DNA of 64,000 nucleotides. Source: Rhizobium tropici CIAT 899. Its GTDB lineage: Bacteria; Pseudomonadota; Alphaproteobacteria; Rhizobiales; Rhizobiaceae. The translations under genes were made by a program, and so were the position numbers. Numbering within the stretch: the stretch's first letter is position 1; the number at the start of each line of letters is the position of its first letter. The notes beneath the pieces are model-generated. The model made no database searches and was not told the DNA's origin. It saw only the letters and a list, made by a program, of their open reading frames with translations. Location of the stretch: NCBI RefSeq assembly GCF_000330885.1, contig NC_020062.1, forward strand, positions 876,374-940,373, read 5' to 3'. Shown here in pieces: positions 8,951-16,725 of this stretch.

Positions 8951-9421
8951 TTGGACTACCTGGTCAATCTATCGACCCTGCCGATCGATATGCAATCGGC
9001 CGAGCGCATGGCGAAGACGGGCGTTACCGTAAGGCGCGCACTGCCGCCTGAGCTGCGGCTGATCACCGGTTGGGTGGCCGAACATTTCCGCCAGGGATGG
9101 GCAAGCGAGACGACGGTGGCGATGACGCGTCAGCCGCCGACATGCTTCATCGCCACGCGCAATCGGGAGCTTGTCGGCTTTGCTTGCCACGAGGCGACGG
9201 CACGCGGCTTCTTCGGCCCGACCGGCGTCGACGAAAGCGTTCGCGGCCTCGGCATCGGCCGTGCATTGCTCTTTGCCTGCCTCAACGACCAGAAGGCCAT
9301 GGGCTATGCCTACACCGTCATAGGCGATGTCGGCCCGTCGGAATTCTACGAGAAGACGGTCGGCGCGATCCAGATCCCCAATTCCGCACCCGGCATCTAC
9401 GCCGGCATGCTCAAGCTTTGA
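8951..9421 (+). CDS. GNAT-family acetyltransferase
   Basis: 156 residues with a GNAT fold. The acetyl-CoA pyrophosphate-binding loop is seen as VRGLGIGRALL near residues 97-107, preceded by the beta strand with FFGPTGVDES. Translation starts at a TTG with AGGAGG 9 bases upstream; no in-frame ATG gives a complete domain. It sits between the transporter ATPase and the GH20 gene in one operon, so an amino sugar or amino-sugar oligosaccharide is a reasonable acceptor, but this is inferred only from context. Confidence 0.82.
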   Translation: MDYLVNLSTLPIDMQSAERMAKTGVTVRRALPPELRLITGWVAEHFRQGWASETTVAMTRQPPTCFIATRNRELVGFACHEATARGFFGPTGVDESVRGLGIGRALLFACLNDQKAMGYAYTVIGDVGPSEFYEKTVGAIQIPNSAPGIYAGMLKL

Positions 9422-9443
9422 ACGATACCTTCAGGAAGAGAGA

Positions 9444-11471
9444 ATGCTCATGTCCACACCGCGATCCCTGGCTTTGCGGCTTGAAACAACCTGGAACCCG
9501 CCTGCCGACGACAAGGAGTTTTCCTATGTCCTGCGGCTGAAGAACCTATCGTCGGAGCCGCTTTCCGGCTTCGCGCTCTGCGTCAGCGGCCCCGGCCGCG
9601 TCGATCCCGCCGGCGTCGTCGAAGGCGCGACGGTCACGAAACGGCTGTCCAATTTCACCGAATTCCAGCCGCCGGAAGGCTTCATACTGGCTGGCGGTGA
9701 GACATGGACCATCACGGTGCACGCGCTCAGCTGGACGTTCCGCCATTGGACCGACGGTGCCACAAGTGCTTATCTGGCGCTTTCCGATGGAACTGCCGTA
9801 TCCCTTGCCACAGAGCCGACGCGCACATCGTCAAGCAATGCGCCTTTGAAGCGTGGCGCCGAAATCTATCCCGTTCCGGCCAATCCTCCCGTTCCACTGG
9901 CGATCATTCCCTGGCCTAACCGCGTTGCCGTTTCGTCGCGCCGACCGCTGCCGGCAGGCTTTACGCTGAAGGCGGCGACACCAGAAGCACAGGCTGCGGC
10001 TGCAAGCTTCACGGCGCTTGTCGAGCATCTTTTCGCGGCTGAGGGACTTGTCCGTTCCGAGGCGGAAGGCGCTGCAACGGTGGTGCTGCGTCAAACGGAA
10101 GGTCTAGGCCACGAAGCCTATAGGCTGGAATTTGCCTCGGAGAGCGTCACTGTCGAGGCGAGCACCCAGACCGGCTTCATCTATGGCCTCGTCACCATCG
10201 GCCAGATCTGGCGCGGCGCACGCCTGCATCCACAGGCTTTCCATTTCCCGGCCGGCGGCGAGATTGTCGACGAGCCGTCCATGAGCTGGCGCGGCCTGCA
10301 TCTCGACGTCTCGCGCCAATTCTACGGCACGGCTGAAATCAAGAAGCTGATGGCGGTTCTTGCCTGGAACAAGCTCAATCGCTTCCACTGGCACCTGTCG
10401 GACGACGAATCCTGGCGCATCGAGATCGATGCCTATCTGGCATTGACGGAGATCGGCGCATGGCGGGGCCACGGACTGCCGTTGCCGCCGCTTCTCGGTT
10501 CGAGCCCGGCTCGCACCGGCGGCTATTATACCAAGGCGGCCGTGCGCGAGATCGTCGCTTACGCCAAGGGCTTCGGCATCGAGATCCTGCCCGAGATCGA
10601 TATGCCCGGCCATTGCTATGCGATGCAGCAGGCAATCCCGGAGCTTCGCGATCCGAACGAGGTCGGCAGCTATTATTCGGTGCAAGGCTTCCCGGACAAT
10701 TGCATCAATCCGGCGCGAGAGAAGACTTATGAGGTCATCGAGACCATCCTTTCCGAACTGATCGAACTCTTCCCGTTCAAGACGATCCATATCGGCGCCG
10801 ATGAAGTGCCGCTTGGCGCTTGGTCCGGCTCCCCGGAGGCACTTGCCCGTCTGCGCGAACTGGCCGGCGACGAGTTAGCGGAGGCCCATGCCAAGCGCCT
10901 GAACGTCATCACCAATACGCACGGGGCTGACGATATTCACGGCTCGGGCGCGGCCTTCCTGCAGGCCGAATTCCTGGAGCGCATCCAGGCGTTTCTTGCC
11001 TCCAAGGGCTGCATAACTGGCGGCTGGGAAGAAGCGGCGCACGGCGACAGGATCGACAAGGGGAAGAGCTATCTTTGCAGCTGGCGCAACGTCGAGGTGG
11101 CGGCCGAGCTTGCGGGGCGCGGTTATGAGATCGTCGTCTGTCCTGGCCAGGTCTATTATCTCGACATGGCGATGCGCCCGGATTGGGACGAACCGGGCGG
11201 CAGCTGGGCCGGCTACTCCGATGCGGAGAAGATCTACACCTTCGATCCCGTCGGCGGCTGGACGGAAGCGCAGAAGGAGAAGCTTCGCGGCATCCAGGCC
11301 TGCATCTGGTCGGAACCGATGACCGACCGCGCCGTTTTCGACCGGCTCGTCTTCCCGCGTCTTTCGGCGCTGGCGGAAACCGGCTGGACCAAGCCTTCGG
11401 CCAAATCCTGGGAGCGATTCAAGGCGCTCGCAGGCACGATGCCGCTGCTTTACGGCCTGCATCAATTTTGA
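9444..11471 (+). CDS. Beta-N-acetylhexosaminidase, GH20
   Basis: A 675-residue glycoside hydrolase that removes terminal beta-linked N-acetylglucosamine (or GalNAc) by substrate-assisted catalysis. The catalytic Asp-Glu pair is in HIGADEVP (D453, E454). Typical TIM-barrel motifs are WNKLNRFHWHLSDDESW near residues 309-325 and LPEIDMPGHCYAM near 382-394. The N-terminal 150 residues look like an immunoglobulin/beta-sandwich domain. No signal peptide is visible, so it should act in the cytoplasm on imported oligosaccharides. The ATG at 9444 has AGGA 7 bases upstream; ATG 9450 is an alternative. Last gene of the ABC operon. Confidence 0.92.
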   Translation: MLMSTPRSLALRLETTWNPPADDKEFSYVLRLKNLSSEPLSGFALCVSGPGRVDPAGVVEGATVTKRLSNFTEFQPPEGFILAGGETWTITVHALSWTFRHWTDGATSAYLALSDGTAVSLATEPTRTSSSNAPLKRGAEIYPVPANPPVPLAIIPWPNRVAVSSRRPLPAGFTLKAATPEAQAAAASFTALVEHLFAAEGLVRSEAEGAATVVLRQTEGLGHEAYRLEFASESVTVEASTQTGFIYGLVTIGQIWRGARLHPQAFHFPAGGEIVDEPSMSWRGLHLDVSRQFYGTAEIKKLMAVLAWNKLNRFHWHLSDDESWRIEIDAYLALTEIGAWRGHGLPLPPLLGSSPARTGGYYTKAAVREIVAYAKGFGIEILPEIDMPGHCYAMQQAIPELRDPNEVGSYYSVQGFPDNCINPAREKTYEVIETILSELIELFPFKTIHIGADEVPLGAWSGSPEALARLRELAGDELAEAHAKRLNVITNTHGADDIHGSGAAFLQAEFLERIQAFLASKGCITGGWEEAAHGDRIDKGKSYLCSWRNVEVAAELAGRGYEIVVCPGQVYYLDMAMRPDWDEPGGSWAGYSDAEKIYTFDPVGGWTEAQKEKLRGIQACIWSEPMTDRAVFDRLVFPRLSALAETGWTKPSAKSWERFKALAGTMPLLYGLHQF

Positions 11472-11488
11472 CAGCCTGATGCACGGCC

Positions 11489-11520
11489 CTCAGGCGCGAC
11501 CCAGCCAGGTCGCGCCTGAG
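11489..11520. terminator. Bidirectional hairpin between convergent genes
   Basis: A perfect 13-bp stem (CTCAGGCGCGACC with GGTCGCGCCTGAG) and a six-base loop, 17 bases after the hexosaminidase stop and 33 before the ROK gene's stop. There is no U-run on either side, so it may block antisense read-through or protect transcript ends rather than act as a classic intrinsic terminator. Confidence 0.65.
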
Positions 11521-11553
11521 CAAGGTTGCCAGAACGCAGGTCGAGCCGTTTGC

Positions 11554-12774
11554 CTAGCCCATGACGGCGCGGTGCGTCAGCGGCTTCTGAAGCACATCGA
11601 ATTGAGGGTTGGTTTCCGAGAAAATGGGCAAGGCCGCCGCGCCTAGGATGGCGGTGTCCTTACCGGTGGCGCCGATCATCAAACGGGGAATGGTGCGCTT
11701 TTCCATCGGATTCACTGGAGTGTACAGCGGTTCCACGCGCTCGGCCAGTCCGATCATGAGGGATGTGGGAGCGCTGCCGCCAAGCACGATCGTCTGCGGA
11801 TCGAAGGCCAGTTCGAGAAAATCGATCGTCTGTCGAAGCGGCTGCACCGCCTGTTCCAGCCAGACCTCCAGGCCGCGACTGTTGGCCGCAATCATCGCAT
11901 CCAGTTCATCGGGGTCCAGCTCCTGCGCGTCCTCGATCTCCAGACATTCGTAGGCGACGGATGGCGAGACATAGCGGTCGAGACAGCCGCGTTTACCGCA
12001 GGTGCAAAGCCTGCCATGCGGCTCGACGATGATGTGGCCGATTTCGCCGGCATTGGCACGGCTGCCCTTGTAGAGGTGGCCGTCGAGGAACATGCCGGCG
12101 CCGATGCCGCCGTCACCCGCCAGAAAGAGATAGACGAAGCTTCCGAGGCCGCGGGCAACACCATGGAGCCGCTCGCCGATCGCCGCCGCTGTGGCATCGT
12201 TTTCGACAAGCACAGGCAGGCCGATCAGGCGTTCGAGTTCACGGGCCACGGGAAAATCCTGCCAGCCCGGCAGGTTCAGTGGGCTCAGCGAGGTGACGCC
12301 ACCATCGGCGTAGCGCCCGGGCAGGGCAATGCCGATGCCCAGCAACCGGGCGCGATCGAAGGAAAAGGCTTCCTGCAGATCCCTGACGATCTCGGCAAAG
12401 ACCGGCATTGCCTCGGTTGGTCCCGGCCTGTCGACATGGCGGTCAATGCGGGCGCAAACCGTGCCGGAAAGATCCGTGAGTACCCCGGCCGCACGCTGGC
12501 GGCCGAGTTCGAGGCCGATGGAATAGGCTCCCATGGGATTGATGGTGTATGGGATGATGGGCTGGCCGCGGGCGATCTTCTGCGCCTCCATCGGGATGAG
12601 GAGGTGCGAACGCGCGAGTTCCTCCACGATATTCGAAACCGTCTGCGTGGTCAGTGCTGTCATGCGCGCAATCGCTGCGCGCGACATCGGCCCGTTGGTG
12701 CGAATGGCTTCGATCACGACACGCCGATTATGCGATTTGGCCTGTTCGAGATTCGTGCCTGAAATTGTCTTCAT
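11554..12774 (-). CDS. ROK-family transcriptional regulator
   Basis: 406 residues. The N-terminal winged helix-turn-helix (about 15-75, with SRAAIARMTALTTQTVSNIV) identifies it as a NagC/XylR/Mlc-type repressor rather than a kinase. The ROK sugar-binding domain follows, with the zinc site CTCGKRGC near residues 256-263. ROK repressors respond to sugars such as GlcNAc or xylose derivatives. It faces the chito-oligosaccharide ABC/GH20 operon tail to tail, which suggests it controls that operon. Confidence 0.88.
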   Translation of the reverse strand: MKTISGTNLEQAKSHNRRVVIEAIRTNGPMSRAAIARMTALTTQTVSNIVEELARSHLLIPMEAQKIARGQPIIPYTINPMGAYSIGLELGRQRAAGVLTDLSGTVCARIDRHVDRPGPTEAMPVFAEIVRDLQEAFSFDRARLLGIGIALPGRYADGGVTSLSPLNLPGWQDFPVARELERLIGLPVLVENDATAAAIGERLHGVARGLGSFVYLFLAGDGGIGAGMFLDGHLYKGSRANAGEIGHIIVEPHGRLCTCGKRGCLDRYVSPSVAYECLEIEDAQELDPDELDAMIAANSRGLEVWLEQAVQPLRQTIDFLELAFDPQTIVLGGSAPTSLMIGLAERVEPLYTPVNPMEKRTIPRLMIGATGKDTAILGAAALPIFSETNPQFDVLQKPLTHRAVMG

Positions 12775-13049
12775 GTGAGGACCGGAGATGACTTTATTTT
12801 ATGTTGTTGCTTGCCACGCTTGCCATGGCGTGGAGGAGGGGCCGCATGCCGCTTCTGCGTCTATATGTAGTTTCTATGCTTTTGCCGATGCGTTCAAGCG
12901 GCGATCAGCTGAGGTCGCGTCGTTTGAACGGGAGTGTATGGCGCTTTTTCTCTTCCATAGATCATCTGCGCGTCTCTTTACTGCGGCCGACATTGCGTTA
13001 GTGTCTGGTTACCTCGGCCTTTTGCCGCGGTAAGCCCCGGAGGAATTCG

Positions 13050-13298
13050 ATGATCAGACTGCTCGGAATCGCCATTATCTCGACCTGCATTGCCGGTGGT
13101 GCGATGGCGGCGGATGCGACATGTAAGGCCCAGGCCGCCGACAAGAAGCTGGCAGGCGCCGCTTTGACGAGTTTCACCAAGAAATGCGAGAAGGATGCCG
13201 CAGCCGCCTGCGATACTCAGGCAGCATCGAAGAAGCTTGCCGGCGCCGCAAAGACCAGCTTCGTCAAGAAGTGCACGTCCGACGCCGTCGGCAGCTGA
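13050..13298 (+). CDS. PsiF repeat-containing secreted small protein
   Basis: 82 residues: a signal peptide with cleavage after AMA near residue 20, then two PsiF-type repeats of the form CxxxAxxKxLxGAAxxSFxKKC (about 25-46 and 54-75). Four cysteines are available for periplasmic disulfides. GGAGG stands 6 bases before the ATG. PsiF is phosphate-starvation inducible in E. coli; the biochemical role is unknown, and I see no clear pho box here. Confidence 0.85.
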   Translation: MIRLLGIAIISTCIAGGAMAADATCKAQAADKKLAGAALTSFTKKCEKDAAAACDTQAASKKLAGAAKTSFVKKCTSDAVGS

Positions 13299-13447
13299 TC
13301 GCCCAATTTTTGTCCTTTCTCAAGAGGCTTCGGCCGCCGTTGGCGACCGGGTCAAAAAGCGCCTCGCTACCGACGTCGATCCGGCGATCAGTAATTCCGG
13401 TCTTGCGAGCTATGCTTTACCCAGCGGGCAACTGAGTTCGGACCATA

Positions 13448-14080
13448 TTATTCCTTGCGGTAGGTACCTTGCAGGGTCACGCCATCGGCAAAATCACACA
13501 CACCCGCCTGTGATACGCGCCAGGTCCTTGCGTTGAGACGGTCCAGGCCGATCTTGCACGCTTCTCTAGTGAGTTCAGCGTGCTCCTTCGTCAGCGGGAC
13601 GACACTGTCGATGCCATCGGCATTGACATCGCCCGCGTCGGCGCCGCCCGGACCAACATAGGTCGAAGCGAGCGAGACCGCGAGAAAACCATCGACCGGC
13701 CCAAAGATTGCAAGATGGCCCTCATTGCCGTCGGCACTTTTCGACTGAAAATCCGTCGAGGCGCTTCGTCCGCCCTTGGTCCTCAGAAGAGACCCAATCC
13801 GGTCGTCGTAGGCCTGTCGAATGCATTCAGCGTCGCTGCAGGACTGTACCGTCGTAATCCAATGTCGTTGTTGTTCCCGGATTTTGCCCGCATCGTCGTG
13901 CTTCAGCGCGGCAGCATAGAGGTCGCTCACCATCACATCCCGGGCCAGCAGCGATTGGTCCCGACAAATCATGTGGTCGACTGTCGAACCAGGTCTTGCG
14001 CAATCGATCCCTGCGGCTTCGGCGTTCATGGCAAATAAGCCGATGATGACTACCGCCGAGGCGGATCTTGCAATCTTCAT
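13448..14080 (-). CDS. LprI-like (DUF1311) secreted protein
   Basis: 210 residues with an N-terminal signal peptide ending near AEA (residue 22). Residues 25-95 look like a lysozyme-inhibitor LprI/DUF1311 domain: DCARPGSTVDHMICRD, then an AALK helix, QRxW, and a CxxxxCIxxxYDxRIxxL tail. The rest is unassigned. The ATG at 14080 has GGAGG five bases upstream; an ATG four codons earlier is less likely. The protein is probably periplasmic, and a lysozyme-inhibiting role is only a family suggestion. Confidence 0.7.
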   Translation of the reverse strand: MKIARSASAVVIIGLFAMNAEAAGIDCARPGSTVDHMICRDQSLLARDVMVSDLYAAALKHDDAGKIREQQRHWITTVQSCSDAECIRQAYDDRIGSLLRTKGGRSASTDFQSKSADGNEGHLAIFGPVDGFLAVSLASTYVGPGGADAGDVNADGIDSVVPLTKEHAELTREACKIGLDRLNARTWRVSQAGVCDFADGVTLQGTYRKE

Positions 14081-14228
14081 GGGTACCTCCATCCTCCGAC
14101 ACCGAAGCTAACTATGGCTGCTGGCGGTTTCGTAAAGGTCATCCGGGCAGATGGCCAAACTCGACAAATGTCGCACCGGTGTTTGACGATCGTCGATATT
14201 TTCCTAGTTGGACAATCGGAGTGGTTTG

Positions 14229-14753
14229 ATGTCGATGAGAGGTCGCGTGGAAGGCGAAACGCAATTGTCCGGCAGGATCACGTTCCTGATTGTCGGTTCC
14301 TTGTTTCTTGCCATCGCCATAGCGATGGGAGCCTTGGCGCTTCACCTTTATCGGACCTACGCAAACGCGACCGCCATGGCAGCATGCACGGTTTTCTCCT
14401 GGGGCTTCGGCAGCATGCTCATTTCCATGGCGCTCGTGCTTCTGACTTCGAGAAAGAAGGTTAGGGGCAGGCTCGCCACCAGACGCGGCAAGGTGACGGT
14501 CAGGCTCGGCAATAGGTCCCCAGGCTCCAATAGTCATGTGACCGGCGATGGGGTCGAAGCCGAAGGCGAGGCGGGGGTACCCATCACCAGCATAATTCCC
14601 TCGCTCTTTTTGATCGCCTCCTCGATCGGCTTGGCGCTTCTCGGCCTCTTTCTTTTCGGCCGGCACCGGCTGGATTTTATTGGATCGGGAATGTTCATCG
14701 CATTCGTGATTTATATTGCAAATTGGAGCAGGCTGGCTTGGCCGCGGAGATAG
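14229..14753 (+). CDS. Hypothetical membrane protein, about four segments
   Basis: 174 residues, no recognised family. Two hydrophobic hairpins are visible (about residues 16-38 with 45-66, and 120-140 with 145-165), separated by a basic loop rich in Arg, Lys and Gly that should be cytoplasmic. The ATG at 14229 has GGAG seven bases upstream. It is divergent from the LprI-like gene and convergent with the monooxygenase gene. Confidence 0.6.
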   Translation: MSMRGRVEGETQLSGRITFLIVGSLFLAIAIAMGALALHLYRTYANATAMAACTVFSWGFGSMLISMALVLLTSRKKVRGRLATRRGKVTVRLGNRSPGSNSHVTGDGVEAEGEAGVPITSIIPSLFLIASSIGLALLGLFLFGRHRLDFIGSGMFIAFVIYIANWSRLAWPRR

Positions 14754-14832
14754 CTTTCTTGTGTTGGCGGGGGCGTGGAAACTTCGCCGGCTCTTCCGCC
14801 TTCCCAGATCGGCCTCAGCAGACGATCCGATG

Positions 14833-16101
14833 TCAGGCGGCATCCTTGCGACCGCATTCGAACGAGGGATTTGCCTCCAGCGGATCGAGATCGACCCGAT
14901 ATGCGAACAATCTGCGGCTGGCTCTGACGGTCATCGGAATAAGCAGAGGCAGAAGCAAATCTCGCAGAAACAGGCTAAGCCGACTGTTTTTTCGTTTCCT
15001 GGAAGCGTTTTGCCGGGTGAGCTTCACTACGCGGGCAATACGTGGGCGCCGCAGGGCCTCATAGCGGGCAAAGGCTGCGCCGTAGTCGAGCGTCGCTACG
15101 AGACAGGATGAAAGGACTACCGCATCTTCTATCGCCATCGAGGCACCCTGGCCGGCATGTGGGCCGATGGCGTGCGCGGCGTCTCCGAGCAAGACGATAC
15201 GCCCGGTCGACCAGACCGGAAGCTGTGGCATATCGAAAATAGGATAGCTGCGCTCGATCTGACCGACCGCCTGGAGGATCGATCTGTTTGGTTCGGGATC
15301 GTCGGCATGCATCTTGCGAACATGAGCGGCGAGTGCTGCCGGTTCCAATGCTCGTACCGCATCGGGCGTGTCGGCAGGGAAGGAATCAAACCAATATACG
15401 GGATGGGATGCCGTCTTGATGTAGCCGAAGAAAGCTTTCTCTCCGAACGTCATGCGCATGACGCCATCCGTATCTGGTATATTCGCATCGACGATGCCGC
15501 CTGTGCCGATCAGGCCGGTAAATTGCGGCAGGGGATAATCCGGAAATATTTGCGTGCGGACGAAGGATCGCAGTCCGTCGGCGGCGACGAGCAGGTCGAC
15601 GGCAAGACCAGTTCCTTCGGAGAAATTAAGCGCTACGGCGTGCGCATGATTGTCGACCTTGGTCACTCGCCGGCCAAATTGTATGGTGATGCCTTCGGCT
15701 TGGCATTTTTCGATCAGGATGCCTGTGAGAACGCCGCGCCTGATGGTGACGGAGGGTGTGCCGAATGCCGCCAAATGGTCGCTCTGGTCGACGAGCGCAA
15801 GCCTTTTTCCGCGGGCGTTGCAGAGCTCGATGGCGCGAGTTTCCAATCCCCGGCGCAATACCTCTTCGTAGCAATCCACCGCCCGCAGCCCGTTCATTCC
15901 GTTCGAGGCAAGCGTCAGAAACTCTCCTTCGGACAAGGCGGCTTCTTTGGAGCGGGCTTCGAACAGGACCGGATGAAAGCCAAGTCTTGCCAGCCGGAGT
16001 GCGAGCACAAGCCCGCCTATGCCGGCGCCGCATATGCCGATCGTCGCCTCGGGGTTTGTCGCTCGATTCATGGTTGCAGCAGGATCGTCAATGGGGCACA
16101 T
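14833..16101 (-). CDS. FAD-dependent monooxygenase (PHBH-like)
   Basis: 422 residues of the p-hydroxybenzoate hydroxylase-like class A flavoprotein group. Motifs are GAGIGGLVLALRLA for FAD near residues 25-38, AADGLRSFVR near 173-182, and GDAAHAIGPHAGQG near 302-315. The last 60 residues include a hydrophobic stretch (LFLRDLLLPLLIPMTV) that might touch the membrane. The start has AAGGAAG six bases upstream. A divergent MarR gene begins 27 bases away, a common pairing for aromatic-compound hydroxylases. The substrate is unknown. Confidence 0.88.
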   Translation of the reverse strand: MCPIDDPAATMNRATNPEATIGICGAGIGGLVLALRLARLGFHPVLFEARSKEAALSEGEFLTLASNGMNGLRAVDCYEEVLRRGLETRAIELCNARGKRLALVDQSDHLAAFGTPSVTIRRGVLTGILIEKCQAEGITIQFGRRVTKVDNHAHAVALNFSEGTGLAVDLLVAADGLRSFVRTQIFPDYPLPQFTGLIGTGGIVDANIPDTDGVMRMTFGEKAFFGYIKTASHPVYWFDSFPADTPDAVRALEPAALAAHVRKMHADDPEPNRSILQAVGQIERSYPIFDMPQLPVWSTGRIVLLGDAAHAIGPHAGQGASMAIEDAVVLSSCLVATLDYGAAFARYEALRRPRIARVVKLTRQNASRKRKNSRLSLFLRDLLLPLLIPMTVRASRRLFAYRVDLDPLEANPSFECGRKDAA

Positions 16102-16128
16102 TGGTTCTTCCTTCTAATAGTTTGATAA

Positions 16129-16623
16129 ATGAATTATTCGATGATCGAACAAAAGTCAAATGAAGAACAGCATCGCCTCGTGGAAGCGATCAGCCTCGCC
16201 TGCATGCGCTGGCAGGAGGCGACCGAGAGCTTCGACGAAACCTTCGGCAAGTTGCATGGGCTCAACAGCGCCGAGCGGCGATGCCTCAGCGTGATCATGC
16301 GCGCGCCGCAGCCTGCAAACGCCGTCGCCAAGGCTATCGGCCTTGCGCCGCCATCGGTTACTGCCTTGATCGATCGCCTTTCGGCGCGTGACCTTCTCCA
16401 CCGCGTTCCCGATCCGAACGACCGACGTCGCGTGCTGGTGGCACCGTCCGAAAAGGCGATCAGGCTGGGACAAGAAGCCTATGGCCCAATCGCGCAGGCT
16501 GGCGCGCAGATGCTTAAACAGTTTTCCGAGGCGGAAAAGCAGGTGATCTTGCGGTTCGTCACGCAAGCCATCGAGATGCAGGAGCGGCAGCTCGAGCGGC
16601 TGTTGCAGCAGGACAAGAGCTGA
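16129..16623 (+). CDS. MarR-family transcriptional regulator
   Basis: 164 residues with a winged helix: recognition region ANAVAKAIGLAPPSVTALIDRL and the DPNDRRRVLV wing typical of MarR. Two starts are possible, ATG 16129 or ATG 16141; neither has a strong ribosome site, and the second lies inside a palindrome. MarR proteins usually repress a divergent gene until a phenolic ligand binds. Here the divergent gene is the flavin monooxygenase, so it likely regulates both. Confidence 0.88.
   Translation: MNYSMIEQKSNEEQHRLVEAISLACMRWQEATESFDETFGKLHGLNSAERRCLSVIMRAPQPANAVAKAIGLAPPSVTALIDRLSARDLLHRVPDPNDRRRVLVAPSEKAIRLGQEAYGPIAQAGAQMLKQFSEAEKQVILRFVTQAIEMQERQLERLLQQDKS
16137..16149. promoter_or_regulatory. 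Palindrome TTCGAT-G-ATCGAA at the marR start
   Basis: A perfect 6-1-6 inverted repeat spanning the second possible marR start codon and close to the divergent monooxygenase promoter. MarR operators are short palindromes, so this is a reasonable autoregulatory site. The match could still be chance. Confidence 0.4.
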
Positions 16624-16725
16624 ATTCAATCGCCGGCGGACGATGCTCCCATTTTTGGAGCGCGGCACGTCTTGTCATGATCTACGACATTTCTTTACTA
16701 TCCGATGTTATAATCGGGCTTGAGG

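Noticed and set aside
12788..13033. 81-codon open frame upstream of the PsiF gene
   Set aside because: No ribosome site, odd composition rich in Ser, Phe and His, and no signal or domain pattern.
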